This document shows, piece by piece, positions 6,509 through 13,745 of a stretch of DNA of 13,772 bases (the first letter of the stretch is position 1; each line of letters opens with the position of its first letter). The position numbers and the translations under genes are program-made. The notes under the pieces are model-generated. The model was not told where the DNA came from, ran no database searches, and worked only from the letters and a program-made list of their open reading frames with translations. The DNA is from Pseudomonadota bacterium (GTDB taxonomy: Bacteria > Pseudomonadota > Alphaproteobacteria > Acetobacterales > Acetobacteraceae), in the NCBI GenBank assembly GCA_021819535.1, contig JAKAQU010000033.1, forward strand, positions 1-13,772, in the 5' to 3' direction.

Positions 6509-7654
6509 ATGCAAGTCTCTTCTTTGCGGCTGGCTGCGGAAAATCTTGCCGCGCGGGAGTTCGCCCCGAGCATCTGCGTTCTGAAATGGGGCGGTCTCGG
6601 CAGCGTGCTCACCACGCGGCCGTTTTTACGGGCGCTCCGCGAGCGGTTTGGCCGATCGTGCCAAATCATTTTCATCACCAGCGTGACCAATGCGTCCCTA
6701 GTCGAGCGCATGGGGCTGGTTGATGAGATTTGCCCTCTCGATCCCCGCCGCTTTCCTGCCGCCGCGACGATCGCCCTGGCACGGCGGCTGCGCCGCAAGG
6801 CGCCCGCCGCGTTCTTCGATCTGCAAATCCACACTCATCGCCGTCTCGCCGCAATGATTTCGTGTCTGAGCGGCGCGTCGCGACGATTCACCTTTTTTCG
6901 CCCGCGCGAACAGCCCACGCCCGCGTGTCATGCGGTTTTCGCCAATCCCTTCGCGCCCCTCGATGAACTCTATCTCGAAATGGCCCGCCAGGCTGGTGCC
7001 ACGCCGACATCCAGGGATGCCTGGCGGCGGCTGGCGATTTCGCAAAAGGACCACGACCGGGCCACGGCATTACTGCATGGCTGGCTTAGGGCAGGCGATC
7101 GCCTGCTGATCGTCAACCCCAATGCCTCGGCCACCGCCTATGTCCGGCGCTGGCCCCTCGCGCATTACGCCAGGACCATCGGCATTCTTCTCCGGGACTT
7201 GCCGAGATTGAAAATCGCGCTGATCGGCGCGGCCGAAGAAGCCGAGTATGTCGCCGATCTCCGCCGGCTACTTCCGAGCGGCGAGGCGCGGGTAAAAGAT
7301 TTTGCCGGCCTGACCTCGCTCGGCAGTCTGATGGCGCTGCTTTCGCGGGCCGATTGCCTGCTGAGCAACGACAGCGGTCCGCTGCATCTCGCGCTCGCCC
7401 TGGAGACACCGGTGGTTGGCCTGTTTGGGCCGGTTCATCCCGACCACAACGCGCGGCTGGGACGGCCGGAGCGCAAAATCATTCTCTATCAACCGGTATT
7501 GTGCAGCCCCTGCGTCCATTACGCGACGGCTCCCCCTTGCGGCGGCAACAATCTCTGCATGCAATCGATCGAACCCGAAAATGCCGCCGCTGCCTGCCGC
7601 GCCTTACTTTCACAAAGTCGCCCGTTGCCCACGAGTATTCCACAAAAATGGTAA
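6509..7654 (+). CDS. Glycosyltransferase family 9 protein (heptosyltransferase-like)
   Basis: A 381-residue GT9 enzyme with a GT-B fold. This family transfers heptose or other sugars from nucleotide donors to lipopolysaccharide core on the cytoplasmic face of the inner membrane. N-terminal LKWGGLGSVLTTRPFLRAL is the usual acceptor-side glycine loop. The C-terminal donor domain has LLSNDSGPLHLALALETPVV (from about residue 283) and VGLFGP. A Cys cluster follows: CSPC near 332 and PPCGGNNLCM, typical of a GT9 subgroup. The start is unclear: ATG at 6509 and GTG at 6500 and 6503 are all in frame and none has a strong Shine-Dalgarno. No other LPS gene is adjacent, so donor and acceptor cannot be named. 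Confidence 0.88.
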   Translation: MQVSSLRLAAENLAAREFAPSICVLKWGGLGSVLTTRPFLRALRERFGRSCQIIFITSVTNASLVERMGLVDEICPLDPRRFPAAATIALARRLRRKAPAAFFDLQIHTHRRLAAMISCLSGASRRFTFFRPREQPTPACHAVFANPFAPLDELYLEMARQAGATPTSRDAWRRLAISQKDHDRATALLHGWLRAGDRLLIVNPNASATAYVRRWPLAHYARTIGILLRDLPRLKIALIGAAEEAEYVADLRRLLPSGEARVKDFAGLTSLGSLMALLSRADCLLSNDSGPLHLALALETPVVGLFGPVHPDHNARLGRPERKIILYQPVLCSPCVHYATAPPCGGNNLCMQSIEPENAAAACRALLSQSRPLPTSIPQKW

Positions 7655-8389
7655 TTGCACCCCCGGGCTGACAGCTACGCGGGAGCGGGTAGCGGAGAGG
7701 CTTGGAGCGTCAGCTTGATGGCGCGAAGGGTTGGCATGCCTCGCCGTCGAGCGGTTTCGATGACCCAAGATCCGCGATCGGATTTTGGATAGGGTTGGCG
7801 CGTTGGTCTCAAGGGTGTTTTCGGCCTGTTTTGGACAGCCGGCCGGGGATGGTCCCACCGGCAGGGCGTTGTGATCGGTTTCGCTCGCCGGTGCCCTCTG
7901 TTTTCGCGAATTTCGGAGGCAGTTCCGCCATCAAGGGCGACCGGTTTTGACTCCGTCGAACGCGCTCGCGTCATGACGTTTCTGGGACGAAATCTCCTTC
8001 GGCCAGGATCTGCGCGCAACGCTCGCGGAACATCGCAAAGATTCCAACGCCTCGGCACGGTTGCTGGTGATGGCAGGATAGCGCCAGGGCGAGCGCTCCG
8101 CGAACAGGTCCGGCGCCAGCCCGCCATGCGCCGTCAACTCTTCGTCCGTCGCCGCCAATTTGAACGGCAAAACCGTCTACAATGCCCCCATCGCACCCGC
8201 CGGGGAACGATCCTCGAACGTCAGTGGCGCCGTTCTTCAGCAAAAACGATGGCCTTTGCAAGTCGCAGAGCCCTTCATCGCGGATTTCGGGCAGGTTGGG
8301 TTGCAAAATCGCATGGCCAAGCGTAGTTTAATCAAGCAGCTAGCCGCAACCGACCGAATTTGGGTAACAGGCTGTGCAGGGAGCTGTCC
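7655..8389. other. Gene-poor stretch with degraded mobile DNA
   Basis: About 735 bp without a convincing intact gene. Open frames here lack start signals and protein-like composition. The right half contains a transposase relic on the minus strand (8048-8176). The left half has a loose inverted repeat CACCGGC/GCCGGTG (7857-7895) and nothing else I recognise. It is probably accumulated insertion-sequence debris. Confidence 0.5.
8048..8176 (-). pseudogene. Remnant of an IS1380-like transposase, N-terminus fused to a later part
   Basis: The minus-strand frame opens after a TAG at 8177-8179 and reads TVLPFKLAATDEELTAHGG, then LA, then PDLFAERSPWRYPAITSNRAE. The first block resembles the amino end of IS1380-type transposases; the WRYPAITSNR block resembles a segment found much later in the same proteins. 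The middle part, including the LDIDAT block seen at 3349-3540, is missing, implying an internal deletion of several hundred bases. After about 8048 the similarity is lost. Not functional. The family call is from motif memory. Confidence 0.45.
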
Positions 8390-9460
8390 ATGTCACTGGG
8401 AACCCACGGCGGAACAATCGAAGCCCGCAATCTCAAATCACGAATACCGCTGCTGATCGCACCCATAGCGGCACTATTTTATCCTTTCACACTCAAGGCA
8501 TTCAACACAAGCGTGACGACGATCACCGCGGCCGGTGCCAGCGGCGAATCGCTGCCGTGGATCATCGCCGCAATCTCGCTCTTACTTGGCTTTGCCGTCC
8601 CGGCGATCTCGCTTCTGATGGCCATGCACTTTGCCGAGATCAGCGCGCCCACTGCCACCGAAATCCGAGCCAAGCGCGTCGCGCTGGTCGCGGTTGCGAC
8701 GCCGGCGATCTTCACCTTCGTCGGCGTCCTGCTCTACATGCTGGACGATCCCGTCCCCGATGCCTGGGCTCTGGTGATATTTTGAGCGGTTGCCGCCGTC
8801 ATGGTCGCGCGCGGAGACGCAGAACGGCCCGCGCCGACGACAATCGCGCCGGTTCCAGCCGCGTTGCGCGTTGCCCATGGCGTGTCGGCGCTGACCATCA
8901 TCGCGATCTTTCTTGCGCTCCACATCTCCAATCATCTCATGTTCCTTGCCGGCCCCACGACTTACGATGCCGTGATGAAGGTGTTCCGGCACGTTTACCG
9001 CGCCAACGCACTCCAGCCGGCGCTTGTCGCGCTGCTCTTTTTTCAGATCACGACCGGCATCCACTTCGTTTGGCGCTATACACGAGCGCCGTCTGACCGC
9101 TTCCAAACCTTCCAAATCGCGTCGGGTGTCTACCTTGCGATTTTCGTGCTCGGGCATATGAACTCGGTCTTTGTGTTCGCCCGCACCTACCTTGGCATCG
9201 ACACGGGATGGGGCTTCGCGACCGGAGCGCCGGCCGGCCTCGTTCAGGATGCCTGGAACATCCGGCTCGTTCCGCATTACGCGCTTGGCGTGTTTTTCGC
9301 GCTTTCGCACATCGCTGCGGGAGCGCGCGTCGTCTTGCTGAATAACGGTGTACGGAAATTGATCGCGGACCGGGTCATGATAAGCGGCGCTTTGGTGGCC
9401 GCGCTCGTCGCGGCCATGATCATTCTCGGGATGTGCGGCCTCCGGGTGCAATTCGTGTAG
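8390..9460 (+). pseudogene. Polytopic membrane protein, cytochrome-b-like, interrupted by an in-frame TGA
   Basis: One frame spans 356 codons from the ATG at 8390 (AGGGAG 6 nt upstream) to the stop at 9458-9460, broken only by TGA at 8783-8785 (codon 132). Hydrophobic segments lie on both sides, about nine in all, and the TGA falls inside one (DAWALVIF-stop-AVAAVMVA), where TGG for Trp would fit. The second part has membrane histidines at 163, 178, 182, 225, 256, 296 and 308, including LHISNHL and LSHIAAG. This is reminiscent of diheme cytochrome b anchors of the succinate dehydrogenase/fumarate reductase type, but I cannot name the family. The ATG at 8801 after the stop has no Shine-Dalgarno. 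Most likely a nonsense-mutated gene; two separate proteins or a sequencing error are alternatives. Confidence 0.6.
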
Positions 9461-9612
9461 GGGGAAACGCCGAAGAAGGGCGCAACGCGCCTCGCCGGTC
9501 GCGAATAGCGCGATCACCTTATCGGGGTAGCGGTTGAGAACGACTACAAAGACGGGCATAGCGACGGTTCACTGCAACTCTTGCGGTACGGGTGTGATCC
9601 AAAGTTGAGCGT

Positions 9613-9768
9613 TCATGCGATGCGCCGTCCTGCTCTTTTGGACGGATTGTCGTTGGCGGCGGCATTTCGTGCGAGGTCCCGCCAATAGGCCTGCCAGTCG
9701 CCGTTTATTCGCAAGAGCCGCAGGGCGAGCATGTACTCCGCGTTCTCGACGCGCCGCAAGCTCGGCAT
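9613..9768 (-). CDS. Small ORF, 51 residues, unrecognised, possibly a gene fragment
   Basis: The minus strand from the ATG at 9768 encodes 51 residues with a natural-looking composition: VENAEYMLALRLLRINGDW, then QAYWRDLARNAAANDNP and a basic tail. Two Trp, two Tyr and a helical Leu pattern suggest real coding ancestry. There is no good Shine-Dalgarno, and the frame is open a little upstream, so this may be the 3' end of a lost gene or part of the IS3-like relic beside it. It is too short to appear as a significant open frame by length. Confidence 0.3.
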   Translation of the reverse strand: MPSLRRVENAEYMLALRLLRINGDWQAYWRDLARNAAANDNPSKRAGRRIA

Positions 9769-9805
9769 CCTGGCCGATCTTCGGATCAAACGCGCGCGCC
9801 GCCTG

Positions 9806-9949
9806 CTACCGCCGCGCCTCCAAGGCGATCTTCGCCTTCAGCGCCGCATCAATCTTCCGTCTCGTCTTGCTCATGTTCCGCTCCGTCTATCACGACAGAA
9901 CGGCCAATTTCCAACTTAGCCTCTGGTCCCGTTTTCCGGGTCCACTTCA
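9806..9949 (-). mobile_element. Left end and truncated orfA of an IS3-family-like element
   Basis: On the minus strand, TGAAGTGGACCCGGAAAACG starts at 9949 and looks like the TG-starting terminal repeat of an IS3-family element. A leader with GGAG 6 nt before the ATG at 9874 follows. The reading frame begins MSKTRRKIDAALKAKIALEA, typical of IS3 OrfA helix-turn-helix proteins, and stops at TAG 9806-9808 after 22 residues. No OrfB or right end is seen. It is a decayed copy. Confidence 0.55.
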
Positions 9950-10224
9950 AAACGTCTCGATGCGCCGCGGGCCGTGGCGCCGTTCGATCGTGATCTCGCA
10001 CGTGCGGCAAGCCAGTGTTTTGATCGCGACACTGGCCAACCGGTGCCAGCAAAACGCCTAAAGTCCTATGCGCAGGCCTTACACCGACGCCGGCGCAACC
10101 CAGCGCCGCCATATCCAAGCCATGGGCATCCATCTGATCGGCAAGGAGGCCAATCGCTGGGAGGAGCCATTCTCCCTCGGGGCCGATCCCGAAGCGGAGG
10201 CCGCCCTCGCCTCGTTCGGCACTC

Positions 10225-11121
10225 TCAGGCCCGCGCCTCTGGTATTGTCGCGCGACGGCGTTCGGCGATCTCCGCCTTCATGGCTTTTTGCAGTTTCTCG
10301 AAGGCGCGCACTTCGATCTGGCGCACCCGCTCGCGCGAGATGTCGTATTGCTGCGATAGCTCTTCCAGCGTCGTCGGATTGTCCTTGAGGCGACGCTCGA
10401 TGAGGATGTGACGCTCGCGGTCATTCAGCGTCTTCAGCGCCGAGGCGAGCAGCGCCTTGCGCCCGGAAACCTCCTCCTGCTCGGCGATGACGGTTTCCTG
10501 GCTCTCGCTTTCATCGACCAGCCAATCCTGCCATTCGCCTTCGCTGTCGGCGCGGAGCGGGGCGTTGAGGCTATGATCGGGCGCCGTCAGACGGCGGTTC
10601 ATGTTGATCACGTCCTGCTCCGGCACATCGAGGGCGTGGGCGATCTTGGCGACTTGCTCGGGCTGAAGATCACCGTCATCGATCGCCTGCATCTGACCCT
10701 TGAGCCGGCGCAGGTTGAAGAAAAGCTTCTTTTGCGCCGCCGTCGTGCCCATTTTGACCAGCGACCAGCTATGCAGAATATATTCCTGGATGGCGGCGCG
10801 AATCCACCACATGGCATAGGTCGCAAGGCGGAAGCCGCGATCGGGGTCGAAGCGCTTCACCGCCTGCATCATGCCGACATTGCCCTCGCTGATCAGTTCG
10901 CCCATCGGCAGGCCGTAGCCGCGATAGCCCATGGCGATCTTGGCGACGAGGCGGAGATGCGAGGTGACGAGCTTGTGCGCGGCTTCGGTATCGCCTTCGT
11001 CGCGCCAGCGATGCGCGAGTGCCAGCTCTTCTTCCGCCGAAAGCATCGGAAACTTGCGGATCTCCTGGAGATAGCGCGCAAGATTGCCCTCTGGGGCGAG
11101 ATTGGCGACGGCAGAGGCCAT
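10225..11121 (-). CDS. rpoH: RNA polymerase sigma-32 (heat shock sigma factor)
   Basis: A 298-residue group 3-type sigma factor that directs RNA polymerase to heat-shock promoters. Region 2 includes the conserved GELISEGNVGMMQAVKRFDP (74-93) and the following FRLATYAMWWIRAAIQEYI, the -10 recognition and melting segment. The RpoH-specific box AQKKLFFNLRRLKGQ is at about 129-143. Region 4 ends with a helix-turn-helix, LEELSQQYDISRERVRQIEV, and the tail FEKLQKAMKAEI. The ATG at 11121 has AAAGGAG about 10 nt upstream and starts in the typical way; the open frame to 11223 is non-coding leader. It lies 288 bp downstream of the pseudouridine synthase gene on the same strand, an order common in alphaproteobacteria. 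That gap probably carries its own promoter. Confidence 0.96.
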   Translation of the reverse strand: MASAVANLAPEGNLARYLQEIRKFPMLSAEEELALAHRWRDEGDTEAAHKLVTSHLRLVAKIAMGYRGYGLPMGELISEGNVGMMQAVKRFDPDRGFRLATYAMWWIRAAIQEYILHSWSLVKMGTTAAQKKLFFNLRRLKGQMQAIDDGDLQPEQVAKIAHALDVPEQDVINMNRRLTAPDHSLNAPLRADSEGEWQDWLVDESESQETVIAEQEEVSGRKALLASALKTLNDRERHILIERRLKDNPTTLEELSQQYDISRERVRQIEVRAFEKLQKAMKAEIAERRRATIPEARA

Positions 11122-11409
11122 GGTGTTAGGCTCCTTTCGTCCGAATGAGGCTGCCGGGCGCGGAAAAACGCACGTAAGCCATCCTAAAACGATAACCCGG
11201 CGAAGCACCTTGATCTGCCGCAACCGATCGCGGCTGAGACGCGAGCCCGGGAGGGTTGAAGGCGGCTTCCCGGATCATAGCTCGCGGCGGCCGGGACCAT
11301 GAGGAGAGGCTGGTCCCTGAAAAGAAGGGCAGGCTCGCGCTTTCGCTGGAAAACGTGATACAGGACCGATCGAGTCCGGTCAAGCTAAACCCGACATGAT
11401 GGATAGGAA
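11122..11409 (-). other. Leader region of rpoH
   Basis: These 288 bp separate rpoH from the upstream pseudouridine synthase gene. I see the rpoH Shine-Dalgarno (complement of 11132-11138) and a weak 5-bp hairpin just after the upstream stop (near 11370-11385). I see no confident promoter boxes, although a heat-shock-responsive promoter would be expected here. Confidence 0.35.
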
Positions 11410-12447
11410 TTAAGAATTCGGGGTGCTTGCCAGTAACGTCAGAAGAGCCTCGAAATCGGCCGGCGGTGGCGCCGTGAAGGTGAGTTTGGCGCCGGCGCGG
11501 GGGTGGACGAAGCCGAGTTCGGCGGCGTGAAGGGCCTGGCGGGGAAAATCCAGAAGCCGGCCGCGAAGGGGCTCCGGCAGGGTTTTCGCCGCGGCGGGAA
11601 GCCGGCGGAGATAGAGCGGATCGCCGATCAGCGGGTGGCCGCGGCTGGCGAGATGAACCCTGATCTGATGCGTCCGCCCGGTCGCGAGCCGGCAGGTGAG
11701 GAGCGAGACGGCGCCGAACCAGCTCCGCTGCAGGGTGTAATGGGTCAGCGCCGCCTTGCCGCCGGTGGCGCGGACGGCCATGCGCTTGCGGTCGCGCGGA
11801 TCGCGGCCGATCGCCCCCTCGATGCTGCCGGCGGCCGGGGCGGGAAGGCCCCAGGCGAGCGCGAGATAGGTGCGATCCAGCGCGCGGGTGGCAAAAATCT
11901 CGGTGAGCCGCGCCATCATCCACTCGGTTTTGGCGGCCACCATCACGCCCGACGTGTCTTTATCCAGGCGGTGGACGATACCGGGCCGCTTCTCCCCGCC
12001 GATGCCGGCGAAATCGGCGCCGCAATGGGCGAGGAGAGCGTTGACCAGCGTGCCATCCGGGTTGCCGGGGGCGGGGTGAACGACGAGGCCGGCCGGTTTG
12101 TCGAGCACGATCAAATCCTCGTCCTCGAACAGGACGGAAAAAGGAATGGCTTGCGCTGCCGGCCGCGCCGGGGCGGCGGGCGGCGGATGCAACGTGTAGC
12201 GCGCACCGACGCGAACCGAGATTGCGGCCTCGCCGAGCACGGCCCCGCCGCAGCGCGCGCAGCCGGCGGCGATCAGTGCCTGGATGCGGGCACGGGAGAA
12301 AGCCGGGAATGACGCGGCAAGAAACCGGTCCACCCGCTGTCCGGCGGCGTCCGGTGGGGCGACGACGGTTAAAATCTCGCCCCCCTCTTGTTTCTCGCCA
12401 TCTTGTCTCTCGCGTGCCTCGTCGGGCTGGGATAAGAAAATCCGCAT
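11410..12447 (-). CDS. RluA-family 23S rRNA pseudouridine synthase (RluC/RluD group)
   Basis: A 345-residue enzyme that isomerises uridine to pseudouridine in ribosomal RNA. An S4-like RNA-binding segment covers about 36-90 (GQRVDRFLAASFPAFSRARI onward). The synthase domain follows, with LIVLDKPAGLVVHPAPGNPD (112-131) and the catalytic Asp162 in IVHRLDKDTSG (157-167). GRTHQIRVHLAS is near the C-terminal third. Target uridines cannot be told, so I leave the symbol empty; RluD is the most likely assignment because of the adjacent rpoH. I chose the ATG at 12447. No Shine-Dalgarno precedes it or the alternative at 12456, but a TATAAT lies 7 nt upstream, so the mRNA may be leaderless. Confidence 0.93.
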   Translation of the reverse strand: MRIFLSQPDEARERQDGEKQEGGEILTVVAPPDAAGQRVDRFLAASFPAFSRARIQALIAAGCARCGGAVLGEAAISVRVGARYTLHPPPAAPARPAAQAIPFSVLFEDEDLIVLDKPAGLVVHPAPGNPDGTLVNALLAHCGADFAGIGGEKRPGIVHRLDKDTSGVMVAAKTEWMMARLTEIFATRALDRTYLALAWGLPAPAAGSIEGAIGRDPRDRKRMAVRATGGKAALTHYTLQRSWFGAVSLLTCRLATGRTHQIRVHLASRGHPLIGDPLYLRRLPAAAKTLPEPLRGRLLDFPRQALHAAELGFVHPRAGAKLTFTAPPPADFEALLTLLASTPNS

Positions 12448-12454
12448 AGAAACC

Positions 12455-12483
12455 ATTATAGCGCGTTCATCGCCGCATGTGCG
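12455..12483 (-). promoter_or_regulatory. Probable promoter of the pseudouridine synthase gene, leaderless start
   Basis: On the minus strand a perfect TATAAT (12460 to 12455) stands 17 bp after CGCACA (12483 to 12478), a poor -35 with three of six consensus bases. A transcription start 7-8 nt after the -10 would fall at 12448-12447, that is, on or next to the A of the ATG at 12447. The absence of any Shine-Dalgarno fits a leaderless message. Predicted only from sequence. Confidence 0.45.
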
Positions 12484-12507
12484 GGCATGCATGCGTGGAG
12501 AAGAAGT

Positions 12508-12786
12508 ATGCGGGCGCTGAAGACGCTAACCCTGGTCATGGCGGTCATGATCGTCGCCGGCACGGCGACGCTCGCGGTGCTCATCGTAAGACGCGTCGCG
12601 ATCCCGGTTTCGGGCGCCAGCGCGACCATCCGGCTCGATGAGCCACCTTCGAGCGAGATCGCGGCGATCGCGAGCGAGGGGCCCGGCCAGTTGGCGCTGT
12701 TGCTACGCGGCGGCGGGCCGGACCGGGTCGTCGTCGTCGATCTCGCGAGTGGGAAAGTGCGGGCGCGGATCGGCATCAACCGCTGA
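12508..12786 (+). CDS. Small single-pass membrane protein, DUF6476-like
   Basis: A 92-residue protein with one N-terminal transmembrane helix (about 5-28, TLTLVMAVMIVAGTATLAVL) followed by a short periplasmic or cytoplasmic domain. That domain has GQLALLLRGGGPDRVVVVDL near 61-80 and ends KVRARIGINR. The pattern matches the DUF6476 family of alphaproteobacterial proteins, often found beside this pseudouridine synthase gene; function unknown. GGAG 7 nt before the ATG at 12508 supports that start over the in-frame ATG at 12487. It is divergent from the synthase gene by 60 bp and its last 11 bp overlap the tail of the convergent gene. The family name is from memory of its sequence and setting. 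Confidence 0.75.
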   Translation: MRALKTLTLVMAVMIVAGTATLAVLIVRRVAIPVSGASATIRLDEPPSSEIAAIASEGPGQLALLLRGGGPDRVVVVDLASGKVRARIGINR

Positions 12787-13444
12787 GCGCACTCTCCGGC
12801 GTGGGAGTGGCGGCGGGCAGGTCGAAGAAATTCACCGCCGCCGAGGCACGCCCGACGATCGCGCGCAAGGCAGGATTTTCAGGACCATTTTCGTCGGTCA
12901 ACGCGTCCATGGGCACGAAATATTCGTGCGGATGCGGGATCTGGCTTGCGGCAAATCCCTGATAGTGTCTGGTTTTTAGCCCATAGAGGACGCGGAGGTC
13001 GCGCACCGGCAAGATCAACGGCGTCACCGGATCGCCACGTAGAACACCGATCGCCCGCCAGCGCGGCGTCTCGTCGCTGCTGCTGATCGGCGACAGCAGC
13101 CACGGCACCGGACACACCGCGAGCAAGGATTGGGTGCTCGGGGCAAAGCGCGAGCGCTTATCGAGCAGGTTTTGCAGTGACCCGCACGCTTCGATCGCGA
13201 ATATATCCACATAAGGCTCCACAGCGGTGCCGCCGAAATTGAGCCATAATCCATCCGGCAGGGTGCGGAGGCGATCGCTTCCAGGGAATTTCAAAAAAGG
13301 ATTGCAAACCCCTGTTTTAATGTCGGGCCTACCTCGTAACCACCTGTCCAAACCATGTGCCCTCGGTGGCAGGCCCGGTGGCCGCTGCGGCCATTTCTGC
13401 AAACGGGCTCTAACCAGCGCATCGAGTGAGCGATACTCGCGCAT
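12776..13444 (-). CDS. Uncharacterised 222-residue cytoplasmic protein
   Basis: I do not recognise this protein. It has no signal peptide or membrane helix. It starts MREYRSLDALVRARL, is rich in Pro, Arg and Leu, and contains WLNFGGTAVEPYVDIFAIEA (67-86). The VDIFAIEAC stretch followed by QNLLDKRSRF faintly recalls the strand-helix core of PD-(D/E)XK nucleases, but the expected Lys after Glu is absent, so I do not make that call. The ATG at 13444 has GGGAG 10 nt upstream; a TTG at 13465 is the only earlier option. Its stop lies inside the last codons of the convergent DUF6476-like gene. To its right is the DnaA-box region. Confidence 0.6.
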   Translation of the reverse strand: MREYRSLDALVRARLQKWPQRPPGLPPRAHGLDRWLRGRPDIKTGVCNPFLKFPGSDRLRTLPDGLWLNFGGTAVEPYVDIFAIEACGSLQNLLDKRSRFAPSTQSLLAVCPVPWLLSPISSSDETPRWRAIGVLRGDPVTPLILPVRDLRVLYGLKTRHYQGFAASQIPHPHEYFVPMDALTDENGPENPALRAIVGRASAAVNFFDLPAATPTPESALSG

Positions 13445-13556
13445 TGAAATGTTCTCCCACACCAAGCAACTGTTAAGAGGTGTTAAGGAGGAAGGGTATA
13501 TCTCCCGGAGATTGAAAACGGAAGAAATATTTTAACCTTGAGTAGTTTACCAGCGG

Positions 13557-13671
13557 AATTCACTCGCCGAATCATAGGCGGAGTCTGATGTAAATTCGAG
13601 ATTTGCGCGTGAATGGGCGAAGATATTGTTCACGTTGGCGCATGGGAACGGTAAATTCAGTCGCCGGGAAT
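13557..13671 (+). repeat. Imperfect direct repeat pair AATTCA(C/G)TCGCCG
   Basis: AATTCACTCGCCGAAT at 13557-13572 recurs as AATTCAGTCGCCGGGAAT at 13654-13671, with one substitution and a 2-nt insertion. They are 97 bp apart in the gene-free region. Two copies are too few to call iterons, but their place beside the DnaA boxes is suggestive. Confidence 0.45.
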
Positions 13672-13689
13672 GCGAGTCTTTGGAATCTC

Positions 13690-13719
13690 TTGGCAAGGTT
13701 TCTTCATATTACTTGCCAA
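13690..13719. repeat. 8-bp inverted repeat TTGGCAAG / CTTGCCAA
   Basis: The arms at 13690-13697 and 13712-13719 are perfect, with a 14-nt T/A-rich loop. No T-run follows, so it is not a typical terminator. It lies 5 bp before the DnaA-box palindrome and may be a protein-binding site. Confidence 0.5.
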
Positions 13720-13723
13720 CACC

Positions 13724-13745
13724 CTGTGGATAATTTTATCCACAG
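13724..13745. promoter_or_regulatory. Two opposed perfect DnaA boxes (TTATCCACA)
   Basis: The sequence is CTGTGGATAA, then TT, then TTATCCACAG. Each arm holds the strong DnaA consensus TTATCCACA: forward at 13736-13744 and reversed at 13725-13733. Together they make a 10-bp perfect inverted repeat with a 2-bp spacer. Such high-affinity boxes occur in oriC and in promoters under DnaA control. A hairpin terminator is less likely because there is no GC-rich stem or T-run. Confidence 0.65.

Larger units (their letters stand above)
9461..10224. other. Gene-poor stretch with IS3-type debris
   Basis: About 760 bp with no intact gene of normal size. It holds the left end of an IS3-like element with a truncated orfA (9806-9949) and a 51-codon minus-strand ORF (9613-9768). 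On the plus strand, 10068-10224 keeps a protein-like frame (for example HLIGKEANRWEEPFSLG) but then runs antisense into rpoH, so it may be a fragment of an unknown gene. I do not recognise it. Confidence 0.45.

Noticed and set aside
8783..8785. TGA as a selenocysteine codon
   Set aside because: The position is in a hydrophobic helix without redox context, and no SECIS-like hairpin was evident just downstream; Trp replacement is simpler.
8582..9559. A 325-codon minus-strand open frame
   Set aside because: It is antisense to the membrane-protein frame, charged and low in hydrophobic residues; the plus strand has consistent helices and histidines.
10068..10224. A real plus-strand gene beginning at 10068
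   Set aside because: The first 50 residues look protein-like but the frame then runs antisense to rpoH; no start signal or family was recognised.
11126..11923. A 265-codon minus-strand frame overlapping the pseudouridine synthase
   Set aside because: It is out of frame with the conserved synthase motifs and has no family-like sequence.
12776..13444. PD-(D/E)XK nuclease
   Set aside because: Only a VDIFAIEAC-like strand resembles the core, and the catalytic Lys is absent.
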